The notes below the pieces were generated by a model. The model was not told the DNA's origin. It worked only from the letters and a program-made list of their open reading frames with translations, and ran no database searches. A DNA stretch of 64,000 nt, from the NCBI GenBank assembly GCA_029582165.1, contig CM055885.1, positions 9,608,729 to 9,672,728 of the forward strand, in the 5' to 3' direction. This DNA comes from Portulaca oleracea (taxonomy: Eukaryota; Streptophyta; Magnoliopsida; Caryophyllales; Portulacaceae). This document shows positions 11,658-23,309 of this stretch, piece after piece (position 1 is the stretch's first letter; each line of letters begins with the position of its first letter). Made by a program: the position numbers and the translations under genes.

Positions 11658-12934
11658 TGACTTTTTAACGGAAAAGCCAAGACAAACCAAAGAGAAAAAC
11701 AAGAAAGACTCCGCCTGCGAAACCCAAGAATGGATTCGGGGGTAAGGCTACGAACGCGAAAAGTAAGAACTTTAAGAGTTCGCCTCTCACAAAAGGAAAG
11801 ACTCTACTAAAAGTTTCAAGTGTGCTTTTATAAGATTTGGAAAAGAGAATAACTAGGAACTTGATAGAATTATTTCATAAGAACATGCAACATGAATTAT
11901 AAGAAAATAAAGTACAACATTTACACATTATTTACAAGAAGACAAAATCAACTTTAAAGCTTACATTGCTAACTTGAAGAAGAGGCCTTGCTTTGCCTTC
12001 TTGCTCAAAGGTGCTCCTCTTAGTACCTCTTGATGATACTCCTCACAAGTGCCAAAAATGAACCAAAAGAGATGAAGGAAAAGTGGTGAAGAATAGGATG
12101 AGAAAAGGGTTCTTTTGTAGCTTTTGTGGGTTTAGAATAGGGTTTTTTGTAGGGTTTTGTATAGGATAAGCTTAGAGATTAGGAAATGGCTTAGAATAGG
12201 GGTTTATGAAGATATGAAAGTCATGATAGGATTGGAAGAAAGATTGATGGGATAATGATGAGAATAGAGATAAGAAGAAAGATTAGAGAGAATATAAGAA
12301 AGAGATGAGTGAATGAGTAGAAGAGAGAAATGGAATGAATTGTTGTGTGAGGGATTGAGTGAGGGAGAAAGAATGATTTGATGAGTGAGTTTAACTTTGA
12401 GAGGAGTAGTATTTATAGGAGAATGAAGGAGAGGATACACATGAACATACATGCATCCACATTGTAATCTCCGGATTGGCACAAAACACTAAGGCGGGGG
12501 AGTGAACTTGGAGTGGACGGGAGCTCGTGGTCAATTGACCACGTGTGGTCGATGGTCAAGGCCGACCGGCCACCAGCACGTGGGGAGGAACCTCCTCTCC
12601 TCCATGCATCTTTGGACGGTGGGGGGGATGAATGCATCTGCCTAGGGACTTGGTTGTTCACACTTGGACGGTAGTGCATTCCATTTGCATTTTCAAGATG
12701 ATTGCATGATTTTTTTTGTGAGGAATCCAACTTGTGATCTCTCGAGCTTGATTTTGCATGGCTTGCATTTTACGTAGAAGTTTGCATGTGAGCTTGCATG
12801 CACCATTAAAGCACATTCTTACGTGTAGAGTGCACGTATTTTAGCTTTTGTCTTCCGACCTCTTCTGCTTTATTTGATCGCTTTTATATTATATAGATAT
12901 GCTATATAACTTGTGACAAAATCCGGTGTCTACA
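11658..12934 (-). mobile_element. Tat/Ogre-like LTR D
   Basis: Read on the minus strand it starts TGTAGACACCGGATTTTGTC, the usual start of plant Tat/Ogre LTRs, and ends AAAAAGTCA followed by GGTGGCGACTCCC (11657 down to about 11639), a typical Tat primer-binding region (tRNA-Arg type). A TATA box lies inside at 12409-12418. The sequence before its start (12935 on) reads AAGTAAGGGCTATC, a degraded form of the Tat polypurine tract. It therefore has internal-type sequence on both sides. Length is about 1.28 kb. Confidence 0.55.
12409..12418 (-). promoter_or_regulatory. TATA box of LTR D
   Basis: CTATAAATAC on the minus strand, about 520 bases into the LTR. The same word occurs in LTR E at 42712, which supports common descent of the two LTRs. 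Confidence 0.5.
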
Positions 12935-13860
12935 GATAGCCCTTACTTGATTGAGTCCGAGACAGGGCGAAAGTCAAAGTAGAGTGATGGACACCAATCG
13001 GGATATGACTTTGGAATGCAAAGCCTGAGGATATGACTTTGGAGTGCAAAGCCTGAGGATATGACTTTGGAGTGCAAAGCCTGAGGTGATGCTTAGAAGA
13101 GTCTTGCATCGCGGTTGTGGGCAGCATGCACCTTTGTTGGGGTTGATCTCGAGCAAGAATAATGTTCTACTGGTTTGCTGATGGATTGTTGCGTATCGTG
13201 CGCTGATCTTAGGAGAGGATGACGCCTTACTTGCAGTGGTCTCGGGCGCCAGGAACGAAGCTCCACCTCGAAGTGCCTTCATGGGCCCATCCAGCTGCAT
13301 AAGGAAGAGGAGGATTCATGTGGCTCCATGGTTGCATTTTTCTCCAAATAAAAGAGAAGACCATCAACTTTTAAGAAGAAATTTTTGAGAGTAAATTGAA
13401 TAGCTTCAAGAGGAAGAAATGAAAGAGATGTGAATGAATGAATGCAATGAAGCTATGTATTTATAGAAAAGGCGAACGAATACGAACCGTCCATTTCAAG
13501 GACCCACCTCAAGATGCCAAACGCTCCTCATTGTTAAGAAATATCCAACCTCATCATCTTGCTCCCCAAAGAAATAACATCAACATGCATGTGGGCGGCC
13601 CCATGGAAGATTCCTTCAATGAGAAAATAAAAAAAAGAAAAAGAAAAAAGGAAAAGACTGGCGGCCTTCCTTAAGACAAGGATAGCCCAAGCCCATCAAA
13701 TTGAAGCGGACCAGGCCCATTGAAATAGGAAGCCTAGGCGACCTTCCTCAATGCAGATGGGCTGTCTACATCCCGAACCAGCCCAAGGTAAGGTCTTGCT
13801 CGATTTTATCTTGAAACTGATACTGTGTTTGTCATTTCTGTTTTGCAGGACATCTTCCGA
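12935..13860. other. Remnant 3' non-coding DNA of two Tat-like elements, tail to tail
   Basis: Lies between LTR D (minus) and the minisatellite before LTR E (plus). No long coding frame or protein domain. The left part holds a 28-bp tandem repeat; the rest is unclassified. Confidence 0.4.
13001..13084. repeat. Three-copy 28-bp tandem repeat
   Basis: Units start at 13001, 13029 and 13057 and read GGATATGACTTTGGA(A/G)TGCAAAGCCTGA with one base difference. They sit just upstream of LTR D, in the part of Tat elements known to be hypervariable. Confidence 0.9.
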
Positions 13861-14252
13861 TTGCCACATAAAAGCGCACCGACATCGTCCATCTTCTGGT
13901 TGCCACATAAAAGAGCACTGACATCGTCCATCATCCGGTTGCCACATAAAAGAGCACCGACAGCATCCGCCATCCGGTTGCAACATATAAAAGAGCACTG
14001 ACGACATTCATCATCTGGTTGCCACATAAAAGAGCACCGACATCAGTCATCTTCTGGTCGCCACATAAAAGAGCACCGACATCAGTCATCTTCCGGTCGC
14101 CACATAAAACAGCAGCGACATCAGCCATGTACCGGTCGCCACATAAAAGAGCACCGACATCAGTCATTTTCCAGTTGCCACATAAAGGAGCACCGACAGC
14201 ATCCGCCACCCGGACGCCACATAAAAGAGCACTAACAACATTCATCTCAAAG
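13861..14252 (+). repeat. 39-bp minisatellite, ten copies
   Basis: Ten units, nine of 39 and one of 41 bases, each begin with (T/A)(T/C)GCCACATAAAAGAGCAC or a variant and end near CCGG. Divergence is a few bases per unit. The array ends about 60 bases before the polypurine tract of LTR E. Tandem repeats in this place are known from Ogre/Tat elements and can seed satellites. Long open frames through it are a by-product of the repeat. Confidence 0.9.
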
Positions 14253-14312
14253 ACAGACGTCAAGCAGTCAGCATCTCAGGCTACTTTAACCTTCGTTCTA
14301 TTCGTACTCGAT

Positions 14313-14328
14313 CAAAGTGGGGGCTCTC
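14313..14328 (+). other. Polypurine tract before LTR E
   Basis: CAAAGTGGGGGCTCTC stands directly before TGTAGACACC. A tract of this form directly before the 3' LTR is usual for Tat/Ogre elements and would prime plus-strand DNA synthesis. Confidence 0.5.
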
Positions 14329-14798
14329 TGTAGACACCGAATTTTGTACCGATATATTTCACTCGAGAAAATTGGCCAAAAATTATTTGGATTAAATTGC
14401 AAAAAATAAGAAGGCCACTGGGCATTGCTTATTTGCAGAACAAGCCCAACAATGCAAAGCCAAAAGAAAATAATAACCCCCGGCGGCCTTCCTCTCTTCT
14501 TCACTTCCTTCGGCCCAGCCCAGCAATGCGTGCGCCCAGCCAGAAAATAAAAAAAGCCCGGCGACCGAACCTATTTCCTGGACCAGAATCAAACTGCCAC
14601 GCCGGCAATCCGTGTGATGGAAGCTGATAGGCTCGACGACTTTCCCTATTCAATTCAATTATGCCGCCAAATTTTTCCCTCTTATTTCCATGCAATCCCT
14701 TGGATTATGTTGTTGACTTTTAACCCTTGACCGGAAGTACCCCCGGCGGCCTTCCCCATTGGCATGGAGGGCACGATCCATGGGATCATGTCCCTCAC
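14329..14798 (+). mobile_element. Tat/Ogre-like LTR E, left part (split by element A)
   Basis: Starts TGTAGACACCGAATTTTGT after a polypurine tract, so it is a 3' LTR in plus orientation. It is interrupted at 14798 by Athila-like element A and resumes at 42685. The last five bases, CTCAC, are the target copied at 42680-42684 as CTAAC. This makes LTR E the oldest layer of a three-level nest. Confidence 0.55.
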
Positions 14799-15803
14799 TG
14801 TAACCTGGTTTGTAGACCTCGGTTTTTATCGTTCTTTCTCAGGGAGCTAGGGGCCTTAGCTATGACTACTTGACTCTAGGTAAGGTTTATGTTCATGAGA
14901 TAATAAGAGGTTTGGGGTGAAAACAGAACAAACACAACTATGGTTCGGTCAAAAAGGGGAAACAATGGGTGTCGGGAGATTTCGGGATGCAAACGACAAT
15001 TAGGACGAAGGTTTCGCAACTAGGAGGAAACAAGATAGTAGAATCAAATGACAATCCCGTTAAGATAAACCCACCAGATTTCCCTTTTCAAGGATAATCC
15101 GGATTAACTTCCCCAAAGTCCATCGACAGACCCGAAGGGTTAAAGAAACGTGATTCTCTAGTTAGCTTCTATTTGCTTTCGTGAATAGAATACTAACTAT
15201 CCCAATTTCAACCTTCCAACTCAAGTGTTGGATGTATTCGGGGTCTTTCGTACCCCAAATACATCCTACTTGAGGGAAGAATAGGAGTGGGAAGTTGATT
15301 CCACTACAAATTACCCCTAAAATTGCTAACCTAATCCAAATACACCATTCACATCCTTAGTTTCTCCCTAACCCATTAGGGTTCTAGCCTCTAATCATCT
15401 TATCTAACATGCTAACAACAATAATAACTTCATTCATACTTAAAAGGATATTCAAATCAACAATAATCAACAACCAACAAACACCAAGCAATTCTAATAA
15501 CAAAAACAGAGATTAACAAGTAAACAATGAACTAAAGAGAGTAAGAGTTAAGAAATGCTCATTGATTTGATGCCAAAGGAAAATGCTCTAGAATAGTAAG
15601 ACTCCAATGCTCCAATAATAAGAAAAGTCCTCAAAACTTCAATAGAAATCCAATAAAATCCAGTGCAAGAACTATAATCCAAGTAAAACTCTCACTAATC
15701 ACTAAGGAATCACTCTAATTGAAAGCTTAAATGTGATAAAAAATGATAAAGTATGTGCTAAAATATGATAAATAGATCCTCCTCCTGCTAAAAGACCTAA
15801 AAG

Positions 15804-15815
15804 CAATATATATAA
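15804..15815 (-). promoter_or_regulatory. LTR TATA box of element A (3' LTR)
   Basis: TATATATATT on the minus strand, about 60 bases downstream of the palindrome array in transcription direction. The equivalent site in the 5' LTR is 42009-42020. Confidence 0.6.
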
Positions 15816-15874
15816 ACCAAGTTTGTTACTCAAAACTCGTCACTTTACTCAGCAGAAAAATCGCATCTGCAGGG

Positions 15875-16206
15875 GACCGTGGGCACGGTCTATGAGACCG
15901 TGGGCACGGTCAGCGTAGTGAAGTGCAAGGTCTCTCTTCTCTTCGCAACACCGTGGGCACGGTGTCTCTGGACCGTGGGTACGGTTTGGCGATTTAGGGC
16001 AGACAAGATTTCGCTCCTTCGCACCGTCGTGGCTACGGTCTCCCAAGACCGTGGCCACGGTCTTCCTCGGCCTCTTCTTTCCTTGGACAAGTCTTGAACC
16101 CACCGTGGCTGCGGTCATCGTGACTGGCCTAGCTTCGGCCTTCAACTTTCCTTGCTCCTGACTTGACTGCACTGTGGCTGCGGTCATCATGACCGTGGCC
16201 ACGGTC
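15875..16206. promoter_or_regulatory. Array of GACCGTGGCCACGGTC-type palindromes, A 3' LTR
   Basis: About nine copies of a 16-bp palindrome, for example 15875, 15896, 16046 and 16191 (the last two perfect, GACCGTGGCCACGGTC). The central bases vary as GGGCAC, GGCCAC, GGCTAC or GGCTGC, while the arms ACCGTG and ACGGT stay fixed. The array lies in U3, upstream of the TATA box. Fixed arms with free spacing suggest a dimeric protein-binding site. This is inference. Confidence 0.85.
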
Positions 16207-16478
16207 CAGCTCGGCTTCAAAAGGTCTTCTGAGCGTCTTGACATGTCCGACCTTTTCGCATTCCTTCGCCTTTGACTCGACCAAGACTTGGGAAGTCTCG
16301 GGAAATCTCGGGATTCCCAAAATAGTTGCAAAATGGCCCTTTTTACCACGTTTTGAGTAAAAACTCTGAAATCTACAAAATTACCAAAAACGCATTAAAA
16401 GTTATTGAATTAAACTACGAAACAAGTCAAAAGCCTAAGGATTTAGGTGGTATTTAAACACAAAATTGGGTCTAAACA

Positions 16479-16490
16479 CCCCCCACACTT
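16479..16490 (-). other. Polypurine tract of element A
   Basis: AAGTGTGGGGGG on the minus strand directly before the 3' LTR start TGTTTAGACCC. The upstream phrase GACGAGCAAACATTTAAG is typical of plant Athila and Tat elements. It primes plus-strand DNA synthesis. Confidence 0.85.
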
Positions 16491-17793
16491 AAATGTTTGC
16501 TCGTCCCGAGCGAAACAAGACAAAAACTAACTAAACTAACACTAACTCCTCTGTCGTGGGAGAGAAACGGGTGCATTTAACGTATGCACCAAGACCTTTG
16601 AACCCCCCGGCAGCCCAGGTGGACGAGATGGACTCGTGAGGGTTTGTAGCGGTTGTGCCCACAAAAGCCAAAGAAAAAGGAGAGAGGGAAAGTGAAAACA
16701 AAACCGAAGAAAACAAAAGGAAAGAGAAACAAAGGCTTCGATTCGAAAGATCTTGCAACCTAAACTAAGAAAACGTTATTAAGCCTCCAAAAGCAACCAT
16801 TAGGAGCATCTCACAAACACCTATCTCATATAAAAGTCAATCTTGACGATTTTCAACCTCCTACACCTTATGCCAAGCAAAACCCCATGTGCAAATGTGT
16901 AAGTGGGTTCTAACCGAAACCAAAAGACTCTAAAGACTCGTGTCCGAACATAAAAACAACGAAACAACCAAGAGAAGCGTTGCCCTTCCTCGCATTTGGT
17001 CGCCCTTGGCTTGGTGAGGGCCGTAGGTGATGCAAGGAGAGGCCCCACTCTTTTAGAAGAAAAAACTTTCTTTTCTTTTTGGGTTGGTTTTACCAACGAA
17101 ATTGCTTTTTCTTTTTCTCTTTTTTTTTTCTTCTTTTTAAAGGTCGGTATTAGCCTTACTTTCCGGAATTGGACGGCCCAAATATGGGGTATACCCTCCC
17201 AACACGGTCTTTTCCATTCGCCTCTCCGTCGCAAAGCGATATAGAAGGAGGGTTAAGGGGTATCCGTGCCGTACCACTGATACCAGGCCCGTGTAGGTTG
17301 GCTAAGTGTATGGTGGTTAATGTCATTCAGCGACACGCTCCACTTAATTAGGTTATTGTATCTTTTGAATTCTTTTTCTTTCTTTTTGATTTTTTTGCTT
17401 TTGCTTTTGCTAAACAGGAAAACAAAACAAGCCCGAACACAAACCCCTAGAATCGCCCGGTTCCAATCGGAACGTGAAAGGAATCGGAGGTCTCACTAGA
17501 CACTCAATGAAGGGAGTCTATTTAGTTAAGTCATGACTAGAACCCGAGAGAGGGGCGAAAATGCTCAAACCGGTTACTTTTAAAGAAGATTAAGAACAAC
17601 TTATGAATTTCGACAACAAGATCCAAGAAACAAAGCAAAACAAAGCGAAAATAAAACTGAAAGAAAAACATTTAAGGCTTTCACTCCCTTTTTTCTCCTT
17701 TTTCACACGAAAATTTTTCAAATTACCTAGGCAAAAACTAAGAAAACAAAAACCAAAACAGCTAGGTGATCCACCCTTGAAACAGAATATCTA

Positions 17794-17814
17794 CCCCTCC
17801 CCCCCACACTTAAA
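17794..17814 (-). other. Second polypurine tract (A)
   Basis: TTTTAAGTGTGGGGGGGAGG on the minus strand repeats the core of the true tract 1.3 kb upstream of it. The equivalent in B is 30168-30187. It may be an auxiliary priming site or a duplicated remnant. Confidence 0.5.
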
Positions 17815-18581
17815 ACGCCACAATGTCCTCATTGTGCGAAGGTGTCTCATGAAAAGGGTAGAGAACCTACAAAAACAACAAACAAGTAAAAATGGTGGCT
17901 ACCCGAGCCCACACGGCTCCAACAACAAAATATTCCCAACACATACACTCAAAGGGGTTCGCCACCCAAAAGAAAATCAAGCATGCGACGGATCATGATG
18001 ATAATTCACAGAAGAAAGAGTAAGGTGGAAAGATAGTACCTCGAGCTCTTCATAAGCGTTGAAACTTTGATCCGAAGTCGTCGTTCAAGTGAATGAAAAC
18101 GATATTAGAGCAAAATACGACTTTACAAGCGACAAAATTCACATGCGAGATTGAAAATAAAAGCAAAGAAAAACTAACTAACTAGACTTTGAAACAAAAA
18201 CTACAAAGAAGAAAATAAACTATAAACAATATGTACATTGCCAATTACTTACCATATCCCCGAATCTCACTCATTGAGGTTGGAAATAAGGGTGAAACTC
18301 AATAGAAACTGACCAAAATAATGTGATTCATTTCATTAACTTCAAACAACCATTGCTTACATGCCAGCCACAAACCCAAAATACATTCAATTCTTGACAA
18401 AACAAACCATCCCTAGCCCGCAAAGTCAATCAAGATACAACCGAAAATATTGCCAACTACAATCAAAAGACAACGAAAACAAGCCAAACCCGAGCATCAA
18501 CCCCAAAACATGCCAAAAGAACCCCGAGATCCCAATCATATCCAAACCACAAGACCCTAGCATCCAAACCCGATGAAGCAT

Positions 18582-18600
18582 CCCCCCCCCACACTTATAC
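18582..18600 (-). other. Third polypurine tract (A)
   Basis: TATAAGTGTGGGGGGGGGA on the minus strand, shortly after the stop of the third ORF. The equivalent in B is 30957-30974. Confidence 0.5.
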
Positions 18601-18767
18601 TTCACAAAATAAAGTAAGTAAAAACAGTGATAAAGATCGGGTGGGGGTGGGAATGCTTACAAACAGTCCTTAAGCGGATCCTCTCGGAGGAGGACGGGGT
18701 TGGAGTTGCGATTGGATGCTAACAAACATCTCTTGTTGGGTCTCAATCAACCCTTGCAAGTTCTCGA

Positions 18768-20135
18768 TCAGGGTTTCTTGGTTTTGAATAAGCTCTCGCT
18801 ACTCTTGAAATTCATCGTGAAGCTTCTGGAGTTGATCACTGATACGCTCCAAGGCAACATCCCTTGCTTGGCTCGGTCCAACTTCTTCCTCTTGCTCTTC
18901 TTCATCCTCTTCTTCCACTTCCTCAACTTCTTCTTCACCTTCCTCCTCGGGCTCCCCGGGACCACCCACCACAAAGCGGCTCCCAAATGTTTGGCCACAC
19001 GACCAATTGCGTTGGTCGGTGACATCTAACCGCTTCTCGGCATGATCGTCGCTTAAATGAACCACGACGCTATGGGAATCGTTCTCGTGGTGGTAAAGTG
19101 TTCGCATTTTGTTTTTCTCCAAGAATTCCATTTTCCGTAGGCGAACACCGTCGATGGGGTCAGGAAGTACCGTGGAGTCCACTTGGCTAGATAAGACTCG
19201 AACCCTGCTTCTTGAGAAAATGACATATGATGTGACCCATGCCAAGGGTCATGTTTCGGGTTTCAAGACTTATCTCCCGAAGACAAGTGAAGGATGCATG
19301 AGCCGGTGTTTACCCGGTGACCATTGATCGCGTTGTGGAGGATGAAGAGGTCGTCTTTCCGAATGCTTGAACGTCCGGTGTCGCGGCCGAAGACGGAGCT
19401 TGAAATGATATGGTGAAAGATGCGAACACTCAGATTGCAAGAGTCTCTGGCCTTTGAATTGCTCGGGAAATGGACTTGTAGTTTTCGAGTCCGAACCTTG
19501 GGATACCGTCTCCTCCAACAGGTGAGGGCTCTCATGGCTTCTTGCTCGTCAAAGTTGACACATTCCCCGTAGAAGATACCATCCTCAGGAACGCCGAGAG
19601 CACTGCAAAGGTCCTGAACCGTACACTCTACCTCCTTCTTGGCCATGATGTAAGAGAAAGTGGCATTAGAAGTGCCGTCTTCCCGAACCACTAAAGAACT
19701 AAGAAATCCAAGCACCGGTTGTTCGATGATGGGCTCGTTGATTGTGGCAAAAATTTCCCAACCCATGACTTTAATGAAAAAGTCCATGCTGGGTTTACAA
19801 TAAACATCTCGTGCCGTCTCCTCATGATACAAGTTCGGAGCACAAATTTTCCGCTTTTTCAACCTTTCGTACCTCACCTTATGTATATCATCCCTGAAGT
19901 TGACTTTCACTTTCGGGTCACATTGGATTAAGGAGGCGGGTTGACCCTTGTAGCGGGTCTTGTCAGGTTTCTGCTGAAGTGGATGGGGGAAGGGTCGGTT
20001 CTGGCTTGGACCGGGCACGCTTTGCTCGTCCCATTGAAACAAACTAAGAGCAATACGACCACAACAAAAGGCACAACAACAGCAATGTCCCAAAATCCCA
20101 AAGAACAACAAAATTCCAACCAAGAATTTCACCAA
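18768..20135 (-). pseudogene. Third ORF of element A, ATHILA ORF-1 type, frameshifted
   Basis: Athila elements carry an ORF after pol whose role is unproven; it has been called env-like. Here the first piece (19263-20135) starts with a hydrophobic Cys-rich segment (residues 1-30) and then has a conserved domain with KPSMDFFIKVMGWEIFATIN and LTCWRRRYPKVRT. The second piece (18799-19245) follows after a frame change near 19260 and has DGVRLRKMEFLEKNK, a Glu-rich run and a coiled-coil-like tail that passes a stop at about 18799. Similarity to the PF03078 ATHILA ORF-1 family is by recognition. It is separated from pol by an unusual 1.1-kb spacer with its own promoter-like signals. Confidence 0.75.
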
Positions 20136-21251
20136 CTACACTCCAATCAACAAGTTAACTCCCAAATTGGCCCTCCCAAACTCAACCAAGAGCATTCAAC
20201 AAGGACCCAAGAAACAATTAACGAACTTGCGCACAAAATACCCCAAAATTAGCAGAAAAAATCGAAATTTGATGCACCAATTAGCAACAAGAAAAAATCG
20301 AATTGAAGACTTGGAAGTGTTTTCTTGACAATTTCGAGCCCCAACAAGAACAAAAACCCAGAAATTTTGCTTGAAGAACCCTGAAAATGGCGAGGAAGAG
20401 CATATGCGGCGCAACTAGGGCCCAAACTTGTGAGAAATTTGAGAGTGGGGAAGGATTTTGTGAAGGAACTTAGAAATTTAGGCAAGGGATTTAGGGTTTG
20501 AGGTTGAAGAGAGGGTTTCGAGTGAGAGGGAAAGGAGGGAAATGAAAGAGAAATGAGGGAGAAAGGGTTTAGAAGCCCCGATAAAAACGCAGCAGATCGA
20601 CACACCGTGGCCACGGTCGATGAGATCGTGGGTACGGTTTAACTCAGGTAAGAACTGGGCAAAAGTTGCTGGCTTGAGACCATGGCTACGGTGAAACCCA
20701 CCGTGGCTGCGGTCTAGTTCCGTCAGAATTTTGAGACACACAAATTGTTTTGAGACCGTGGGTGCGGTGAAATAGACCGTGGCTACGGTCTCACGCGGGA
20801 ATGAGAACTGGGCGAACTGTGCATAACTGGACCGTGGCCACGGTGAAGACCACGGGTACGGTCCTCTTCGGTCACTCCCTTGCACCTACAAGACTCAAAA
20901 ACTTGGAAAAATTGTTAAGTCCTAAAATTCTACTCTTTCATTATCCACCCTCTTTTCTTGCTCACTCAACAACTTTCAAGGACACCTTTCAACACTCAAA
21001 ACCACTTTGAATCACGTCCTTCATAGAACCTCTTTTCACTATCGAATTTTTTTGTCAACTTTTTCAATTTTTTTTCACTCTTTTCTTTCTTTTTCTCAAA
21101 CTTTAACAAAACGAAAATGAAAATGCTAATACTAAAGAAATAAAAATGAAGAAAATGAAAGAAAACACTAAAAGAAGGGGAAGTAGCTTGTACCTCTCCC
21201 GGGTGCTTGTTTTAGGTCCTAGCTTGACCTACTCCAATGCTTTCAACCTTC
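20136..21251 (-). other. Spacer between integrase and third ORF (A), promoter-like
   Basis: Non-coding. In element direction it holds a pyrimidine-rich block (about 21000-21110), the palindrome array (20603-20863), a TTTTTATC word and a telo-box AAACCCTAA at 20491-20499, then the third ORF. The same order occurs in B (32456-33578). This arrangement resembles a promoter and leader. Confidence 0.55.
20603..20863. promoter_or_regulatory. Internal array of GACCGTGGCCACGGTC-type palindromes (A)
   Basis: About eight copies, including ACCGTGGCCACGGT at 20604 and a copy ending at 20863. The arms are the same as in the LTR arrays, but the DNA between and around them is not LTR sequence. It lies 470-730 bases upstream of the third ORF start. 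Confidence 0.85.
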
Positions 21252-22438
21252 AAAGTTGGCGAGGTACACCACAACGGTCCCCGCGTACTCCTCGCCCATG
21301 AAGTATGGCTTAATCTTTAATGAGTTCACCTTGAAACAATGCCCTTATGCATTCTTGAGTTCAACCACCCCGGCGGGAAGAATCCTCACTATTTTAAAGG
21401 GCCCAGACCACCTTGATCTTAGCTTCCCGGAGAATAGTTTGAGCCTTGAGTTGAAGATAAGGACCCTATCACCCACCACAAACTCGCGACGGTTCAATCT
21501 TTTATCATGCCATGCTTTCGTTCGCTCTTTGTAGATCCTATCATTTTCATATGCATGACGTCGCAGCTCCTCAAGCTCTTCTAATTGAAATAAATGACTT
21601 GCTCCGGCCGCCTTGAGATCAAAATTCAACTTCTTGATTGCCAACATCGTTTTGTGCTCAAGTTCTACGAGAAAATGACATGTTTTCTCGTAGACAAGAC
21701 GATACGGAGTAGTCCCAATTGGTGTTTTGAAGGCGGTGCGATATGCCCACAAGACTTCATCTAATTTCTCCGCCCAATCCTTCCGTGAAGAGCTGACCAT
21801 CTTCTCCAAAATTTCCTTGATAGCACGATTTGAGATTTCTACTTGCCCTTGCGTTCGAGGATGATAGGGGAGTCCCTTCTTGTGATTGATACCATACTTT
21901 GCTAGGAGGGACTCAAACTTCTTCTCGATGAAGTGGGATCCGTTGTCACTAATGATAACCCTTGGAATGCCAAATATTGGGAATAAAATCTTCTTCAAGA
22001 ATCTTGACACGGACTTGCCATCGCACTTCACGCATGGGATAACTTCGACCCATTTCGAAACATAGTCAACCGCCACTAGGATGTATTGAAAACCTCGTGA
22101 TGACGGAAAGGGACCCATGAAATCTAACCCCCATACATTGAAAACCTCTACCTCAAGGATGAAGTTCAATGGTGCTTCATTCTTCCGGGAAATATTTTCG
22201 GACCTTTGGCATCTGTCGCATTGCTTGACATGAAGATGGGCATCGCGAAAGAGAGTCGGCTACCAATAGCCAGCTTGTAAAACTCTTGCCGCCGTCTTTT
22301 GAGAGCCACCGTGACCTCCAACCGGGAATTCATGACAATGTGTCAAAACAGATTTCACCTCGCTCTCGGGTAGATATCGTCTATACATCCCATTGTTGCA
22401 CAACCGGAATAGGAATGGATCGTCTCAAAAGAAATGTT
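21252..22438 (-). pseudogene. Integrase region of element A
   Basis: Integrase inserts the cDNA. The HHCC zinc-binding region (about 22180-22340) has a stop at 22260. The catalytic core (21345-22169) keeps D in [11 protein letters not shown] in IISDNGSHF and E in [14 protein letters not shown], followed by a C-terminal part with [13 protein letters not shown] stop near 21345 separates the last 30 or so residues. The matching gene in B (33579-35372) is open throughout, so the breaks here are recent lesions. Confidence 0.88.
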
Positions 22439-23309
22439 TCATGCCGTGAAAGAACTTCTTCTTTGATGAGGGTTCAGATTTTGAGGAATCACCTCACTAG
22501 ACCTGTAGTTTATGATGTCTGCATACCACGGGTGAGAGTGCTTGATAGCCATGAGTCGCTCATCCGAGAAAGAATCTACAATCGGTTGGGTATCCTCCAA
22601 ATCAACAAGAATCCTCGATAGGTGATCGACTACTACATTCTTCGTGCCGGCCTTGTCGCGAATTTCCAAATCGAACTCTTGCATAAGCAAGACCCACCGT
22701 ATAAGCCTCGGCTTCGTTTCTTTCTTCCCCATCAAATATTTAATTGCGGCATGATCCGTGTAAACCACCACCTTGGAGAACATAAGGTATTGCCGGAATT
22801 TGTTGAGAGCAAAGATGATTGCCAAAAGCTCCTTCTCCGTGGTCGTGTAATTCTCTTGTGCACTATCAAGTGCATGGCTTGCATAGTAGATGACTCTTGG
22901 CTTCTTCTCTATTGTTTGAGCCAAACACGCTCCCACAGCGAAATTGCTTGCATCGGCCATGATTTCAAAGGATAGTGTCCAATCCGGAGGTTGAACCACC
23001 GGAGCGGAAATCAAGGCTTTGCTTTAACCTATAAAATGACTTAAGGCATTCATTAGTAAAAGAGAATGGGGTATCCTTGCACAAGAGATCAGTTAAAGGT
23101 CGAGCGATTTTGGAAAAATCCTTGACGAACCGGCGATAAAAGCTGGCATGGCCAAGGAAGCTACGCACCTCCTTAACAGAAACTGGGGGTGGTAGGCGCT
23201 CTATAACCTCAACTTTAGCCTTGTCCACTTTGATGCCCTTAGAAGAAATTAAATGATCCAACACAATACCTTCTTCCACCATGAAGTGGCGTTTCTCCCA
23301 ATTCAACAT
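22439..23309 (-). pseudogene. RNase H region of element A
   Basis: The RNase H domain degrades the RNA strand during reverse transcription. Visible are [15 protein letters not shown], the [17 protein letters not shown] segment with the catalytic [11 protein letters not shown] with D, and the DHLSRI end. It is joined to the connection region IERLPPPVSVKEVRSFLGHA (22965-23309). A frame change near 23000 separates the two pieces. Confidence 0.85.

Larger units (their letters stand above)
14799..16478 (-). repeat. 3' LTR of element A
   Basis: TG..CA bounded, 1680 bp. It contains a TATA box at 15804-15815 and a palindrome array at 15875-16206. The polypurine tract lies directly beyond 16478. It is collinear with the split copy at 26944-27067 and 41127-42679. 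Confidence 0.93.
16491..18767 (-). other. 3' non-coding region of element A
   Basis: About 2.3 kb without a coding frame, collinear with 28876-31076 in B. It contains two extra polypurine tracts like the true one (17794-17814 and 18582-18600) and a long pyrimidine run on the plus strand at 17104-17143. No RNA gene recognised. Confidence 0.7.

Noticed and set aside
13861..14252. Regular repeats resembling a CRISPR array
   Set aside because: Units are contiguous 39-bp repeats with no unique spacers, in a plant genome next to a retrotransposon polypurine tract. It is a minisatellite.
13696..14333. Long frames on both strands through the minisatellite (Met-Trp-Gln-Pro repeats)
   Set aside because: Open only because the repeat unit length is a multiple of three. 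No start context, domain or conservation evidence.
15849..16349. 166-residue minus-strand frame in the A LTR, and similar frames at 28122, 32670 and 40332
   Set aside because: They arise from the repeated ACCGTGGNNACGGT palindromes (Asp-Arg-Gly-His / Thr-Val-Ala-Thr-Val words in several frames). No frame is kept between LTR copies.
18768..20135. Calling the third ORF an envelope protein
   Set aside because: The hydrophobic start in A is absent from B, and no fusion peptide or consistent transmembrane segment is visible. Only the ATHILA ORF-1 family resemblance is supported.
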